Assembly: GCA_022361135.1 (NCBI GenBank)
Contig: JAKSBM010000110.1
Coordinates: 1 to 6,841 of the forward strand
DNA: 6,841 nucleotides
Source: Desulfobacterales bacterium
GTDB lineage: Bacteria > Desulfobacterota > Desulfobacteria > Desulfobacterales > Desulfobacteraceae
Direction of reading: 5' to 3'
Shown here one piece after another: positions 4,425 to 6,841 of this stretch. Numbering within the stretch: position 1 is the first letter of the stretch; every line of letters starts with the position of its first letter. Below the pieces are notes generated by a model, which made no database searches, was not told the DNA's origin, and saw only the letters and a program-made list of their open reading frames with translations. The position numbers and the translations under genes were made by a program.

Positions 4425-6841
4425 GGGTTACCTCGCGGTTAAAGGTCAGGTTGAGTGCCCGGCAGAGGGCGGGCAGGAAAAAAAGATCGGCCAAAAGGGC
4501 GGCAAAGATGGCCAGGGCGGAAAAGATGCCGAAATTGGAGATGCCCTGGTGGAAGGAGAGGATGAATACCAGGAAGCCCAGCCCCAGGATCAGGGAGGTG
4601 AAGGTCACTGCCTGGCCGGCCTCCCGCAGGGCCATGGTGGCCGCCGAGGTCACCGTGGCGCCGGGCCGGGCCATCTCCATGCGGAAATGGGTCATGAAGT
4701 GGATGGTGTCGTCCACGGCCAGCCCCATGATCACCGGAGCGATGAGGAGGGTGTCCGCATCCAGGGGGATGCCCAGGGCGCCCATGAGACCGAAGAGGGT
4801 GAGGATGGGGAAGAGGTTGGGCACCATGGCCGTGAGCCCGGCCTTCCAGGATCCCAGCACCGCCAGCATGATCAGGGAGATCACCCCCAGGGCCAGGGTG
4901 AAGCTTTTGAGCTGGGCCCAGGCCACATAGTCCAGCATCTTGGAGAGCATGGCCATGCTCCCGGTGAGGGTGACGGCCATATCGGGGTATTTGGATCCCA
5001 GGTCGGTGAAGTTCTGGTCAATGGCGGTTTGGATGGTTTCCATTACCTCCACGGCCTGGGAAGAGCCCATGTTCAGGGTGCGGACCCCCACCCGGCCGGC
5101 GGAATAATCGTCCGAAGCCAGTCGTTGGCGGTCAATGGGGCTGGCCGTGTCAAAGAGGAAGACCACCTGGTCCAGGAGGGCCGGCTTTTCCGGCACCCGG
5201 TAAAAATCCGGATCCCCCCCATTGAGGGCCTTGAAGCTTTCCTTCACCGCGTTGACCATGGAGAGGGAGTGGACCACCTGGGTTTCCGGGGTTTGGTCCA
5301 TGAAGGTCTGGACTCGATCCATGGCCGCCATCACCCCGGGATCCTTGAGGGCATCCGGTCGTTTAAAGTCCAGCATGATTTCCAGGGCGCCGGTGCCCCC
5401 CATGTGGTCGTCCACCAGGGTGTAACCGGTGCGCAGGGGCCGACCCTCCTTGATGATTTCCACAAAATTGGAATCGATTTCCAATTTTGTTGCACCGGCC
5501 GCCAGGGCCAGGACCAGGACGGCGAATAGGGTCAAAACGGCCTTGGGGTGTCCCGTGCCCACCCCTTCGATGCGCCGGATCATGGCCTGGATGGGGTGCA
5601 GTCGTCCCGGGGCCGTTCGGTTTTTGGACACCGGGGCCCAAAGGCCCAGCATCAGGGGAATGAGGATCATGGTGAAGGCAAAGGCCAGGATGACGGCCAG
5701 GGCGGCAAAGGCGCCAAAGGTGGCAATGGGCTTCAGGGGGACCAGGGTGAGGGAGCCCAGGCCCACGGCCGTGGTGATGCTGGTGAGGAAGCAGGCCGGG
5801 CCGGATTTTTTAAATACCGCAGCCAGGGCCGGGCCATGGTCCAGTCCCTGGTTCCGGAAAAAAAGAAAGCCCGAAAGGATGTGGACACTGTCGGCAATGC
5901 CCACGGCCAGGGCGAGAAAAATGATGATCTGGACCATGGCTGACATGGGCACCCCCAGGTGGCCGATTAATCCCAGGGTCCAGATCACCGTAAGAATGAC
6001 AATGGTCAAGGGCCAGACCACGGCGGCAAAGGAGCGGAAGAGAATCCAGAGGATGGCGGACATGAGGACCAGAACAATGGCCATGAGCCGTCCCATGTCC
6101 TGGATCACGGCCCGGGCAAAGAAATCCATGAGCACGGGCTGGCCCACGGGGTGGAAGGTCAAGGCCCCGCGCTGGGCTTCGGCCTCCAGGAGTTTGCCCA
6201 GGCCGGCCATGAAAATGGGGTAATCCTTGACGTCGGAAATTTGGAAGGGCAGCTCCCCGGTGTGGGCATGATGTTCCCCTTGTTCCGGAAGGGCCGTCCC
6301 GGCCGGGACGATCTGGTTGTCCCATGCCGAGGGGGCCGCATCCTGGGTGTCAAAGGCCGATTCATTGCCCCGGGGCAGTTCCTGGGCTTCGGCATTGAAA
6401 TCCGTGCGGATGAGGATGCCCCCGAACTGGCTGTCCCCGGAAAGATAGTAAAGGGGGTAATCGGGATGGTCCAGGGCCTGGTTGCGGAGCATTTCCCGGC
6501 GGTGGGCCGTGGTGGGAAGGTCGTCCCCCACAAAGTTCCGGGCCGTGAGGCTGCCCGCCTGCCCCTCCAGATACTGGGCATTGATCAGGCTTTTCACCTC
6601 CCGGATATGGCCGAAATCCCCATGCTCAATGGCCCGGTGGATCCGTTGCAACCCCTCCATGGAGGCCTGGGAAAAGATATCTCCATCCCGGGCCTGGTAG
6701 ACAATGTAAACATCTTCATCCCCGCCGAAGATTCCCCGGAATCGGTCGTGGGCCTGTTTCACCGGGTCTGTGTCATGGAAATAGGAGGCCAGGGATTCGT
6801 CAATGACCACCTTGGGCGCCCCCATGGCCAGGAAAACCGTG
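4417..6841 (-). CDS. RND-superfamily exporter, MMPL/COG1033 type (N-terminus outside window)
   Basis: The reading frame is open to the right edge: five codons precede the Met at 6825, so the true start and the first membrane helix are missing. Numbering from that Met gives 802 residues in the duplicated RND plan. Periplasmic domain 1 covers about 5-240, then helices at roughly 245-263, 268-288, 296-318, 345-363 and 369-394. The second half has a helix at 428-445, periplasmic domain 2 at 447-637, then helices at about 641-658, 661-683, 691-712, 738-757 and 763-788. The proton-relay positions are visible in both halves: 'VGIADSVHIL' (308-317, Asp312) and 'LAVDDTIHF' (702-710, Asp705/Asp706). 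'SNFVEI' just after the central helix is typical of MMPL-type exporters, which move lipids and other hydrophobic molecules using the proton gradient. Periplasmic domain 1 contains a His cluster 'EHHAH' at 184-188. Its stop overlaps the LolA-like start by 8 bp, making it the first visible gene of the three-gene operon; its promoter lies outside. The cargo is unknown. Confidence 0.95.
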   Translation of the reverse strand, partial: TVFLAMGAPKVVIDESLASYFHDTDPVKQAHDRFRGIFGGDEDVYIVYQARDGDIFSQASMEGLQRIHRAIEHGDFGHIREVKSLINAQYLEGQAGSLTARNFVGDDLPTTAHRREMLRNQALDHPDYPLYYLSGDSQFGGILIRTDFNAEAQELPRGNESAFDTQDAAPSAWDNQIVPAGTALPEQGEHHAHTGELPFQISDVKDYPIFMAGLGKLLEAEAQRGALTFHPVGQPVLMDFFARAVIQDMGRLMAIVLVLMSAILWILFRSFAAVVWPLTIVILTVIWTLGLIGHLGVPMSAMVQIIIFLALAVGIADSVHILSGFLFFRNQGLDHGPALAAVFKKSGPACFLTSITTAVGLGSLTLVPLKPIATFGAFAALAVILAFAFTMILIPLMLGLWAPVSKNRTAPGRLHPIQAMIRRIEGVGTGHPKAVLTLFAVLVLALAAGATKLEIDSNFVEIIKEGRPLRTGYTLVDDHMGGTGALEIMLDFKRPDALKDPGVMAAMDRVQTFMDQTPETQVVHSLSMVNAVKESFKALNGGDPDFYRVPEKPALLDQVVFLFDTASPIDRQRLASDDYSAGRVGVRTLNMGSSQAVEVMETIQTAIDQNFTDLGSKYPDMAVTLTGSMAMLSKMLDYVAWAQLKSFTLALGVISLIMLAVLGSWKAGLTAMVPNLFPILTLFGLMGALGIPLDADTLLIAPVIMGLAVDDTIHFMTHFRMEMARPGATVTSAATMALREAGQAVTFTSLILGLGFLVFILSFHQGISNFGIFSALAIFAALLADLFFLPALCRALNLTFNREVTHG
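5462..5490. repeat. perfect 12-bp inverted repeat inside the RND gene
   Basis: ACAAAATTGGAA (5462-5473) and TTCCAATTTTGT (5479-5490) are perfect reverse complements separated by five bases (TCGAT). The arms are AT-rich in a GC-rich gene. The repeat encodes Thr446 to Val455, the junction between the central membrane helix and periplasmic domain 2. The mRNA could form a stable hairpin here. No run of T follows outside the stem in either direction, so it is not a standard terminator. Confidence 0.85.

Noticed and set aside
4180..5529. Long plus-strand open frame (449 codons) opposite the RND and LolA-like genes
   Set aside because: It is antisense to two clearly homologous genes, is full of Gly, His, Gln and Glu as expected from reverse GC-rich codons, and shows no domain or membrane pattern.

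Overview
This is a GC-rich window from a Gram-negative bacterium. Two of its genes encode a predicted outer-membrane beta-barrel and a periplasmic LolA-like protein, so an outer membrane is implied. The strong use of GGG, CCC, CGG and GCC codons and the gene combination are reminiscent of Desulfobacterota (former Deltaproteobacteria). That placement is inference only, because no rRNA or other phylogenetic marker is present.

Layout from left to right: (1) positions 1-1238, minus strand, the N-terminal two thirds of an MdlA-like ABC exporter half-transporter (six membrane helices plus the start of the ATPase up to Walker A), cut by the left edge. (2) 1239-1482, a divergent intergenic region with candidate promoters in both directions. 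(3) 1483-1938, plus strand, a SixA-type phosphohistidine phosphatase of the histidine phosphatase fold, with Gln in place of the usual Arg in the RHG motif. (4) 1939-2142, a short convergent gap with no convincing terminator. (5) 2143-6841, minus strand, a compact three-gene operon read right to left: an RND/MMPL-family inner-membrane exporter (5' end cut by the right edge), a periplasmic LolA-like protein, and an outer-membrane beta-barrel resembling DUF1302-type proteins. The exporter and LolA-like gene overlap by 8 bp, and the LolA-like and barrel genes overlap by 4 bp (ATGA), so the three are almost certainly co-transcribed and translationally coupled.

The operon places one protein in each envelope compartment: a proton-driven RND pump in the inner membrane, a lipid-binding-fold carrier in the periplasm and a barrel in the outer membrane. 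It encodes no membrane-fusion adaptor and no TolC-type tunnel within the visible part. The most economical reading is a dedicated route moving a hydrophobic molecule (lipid, hopanoid/sterol-like, or lipoprotein) between the membranes. The substrate cannot be read from the sequence. SixA and the ABC exporter flank this operon but show no evident functional link to it.

The main points for a second look are the RND/LolA-like/barrel module, a perfect 12-bp inverted repeat inside the RND gene, the Gln-for-Arg change in SixA, and a cysteine-bounded segment in the LolA-like protein.
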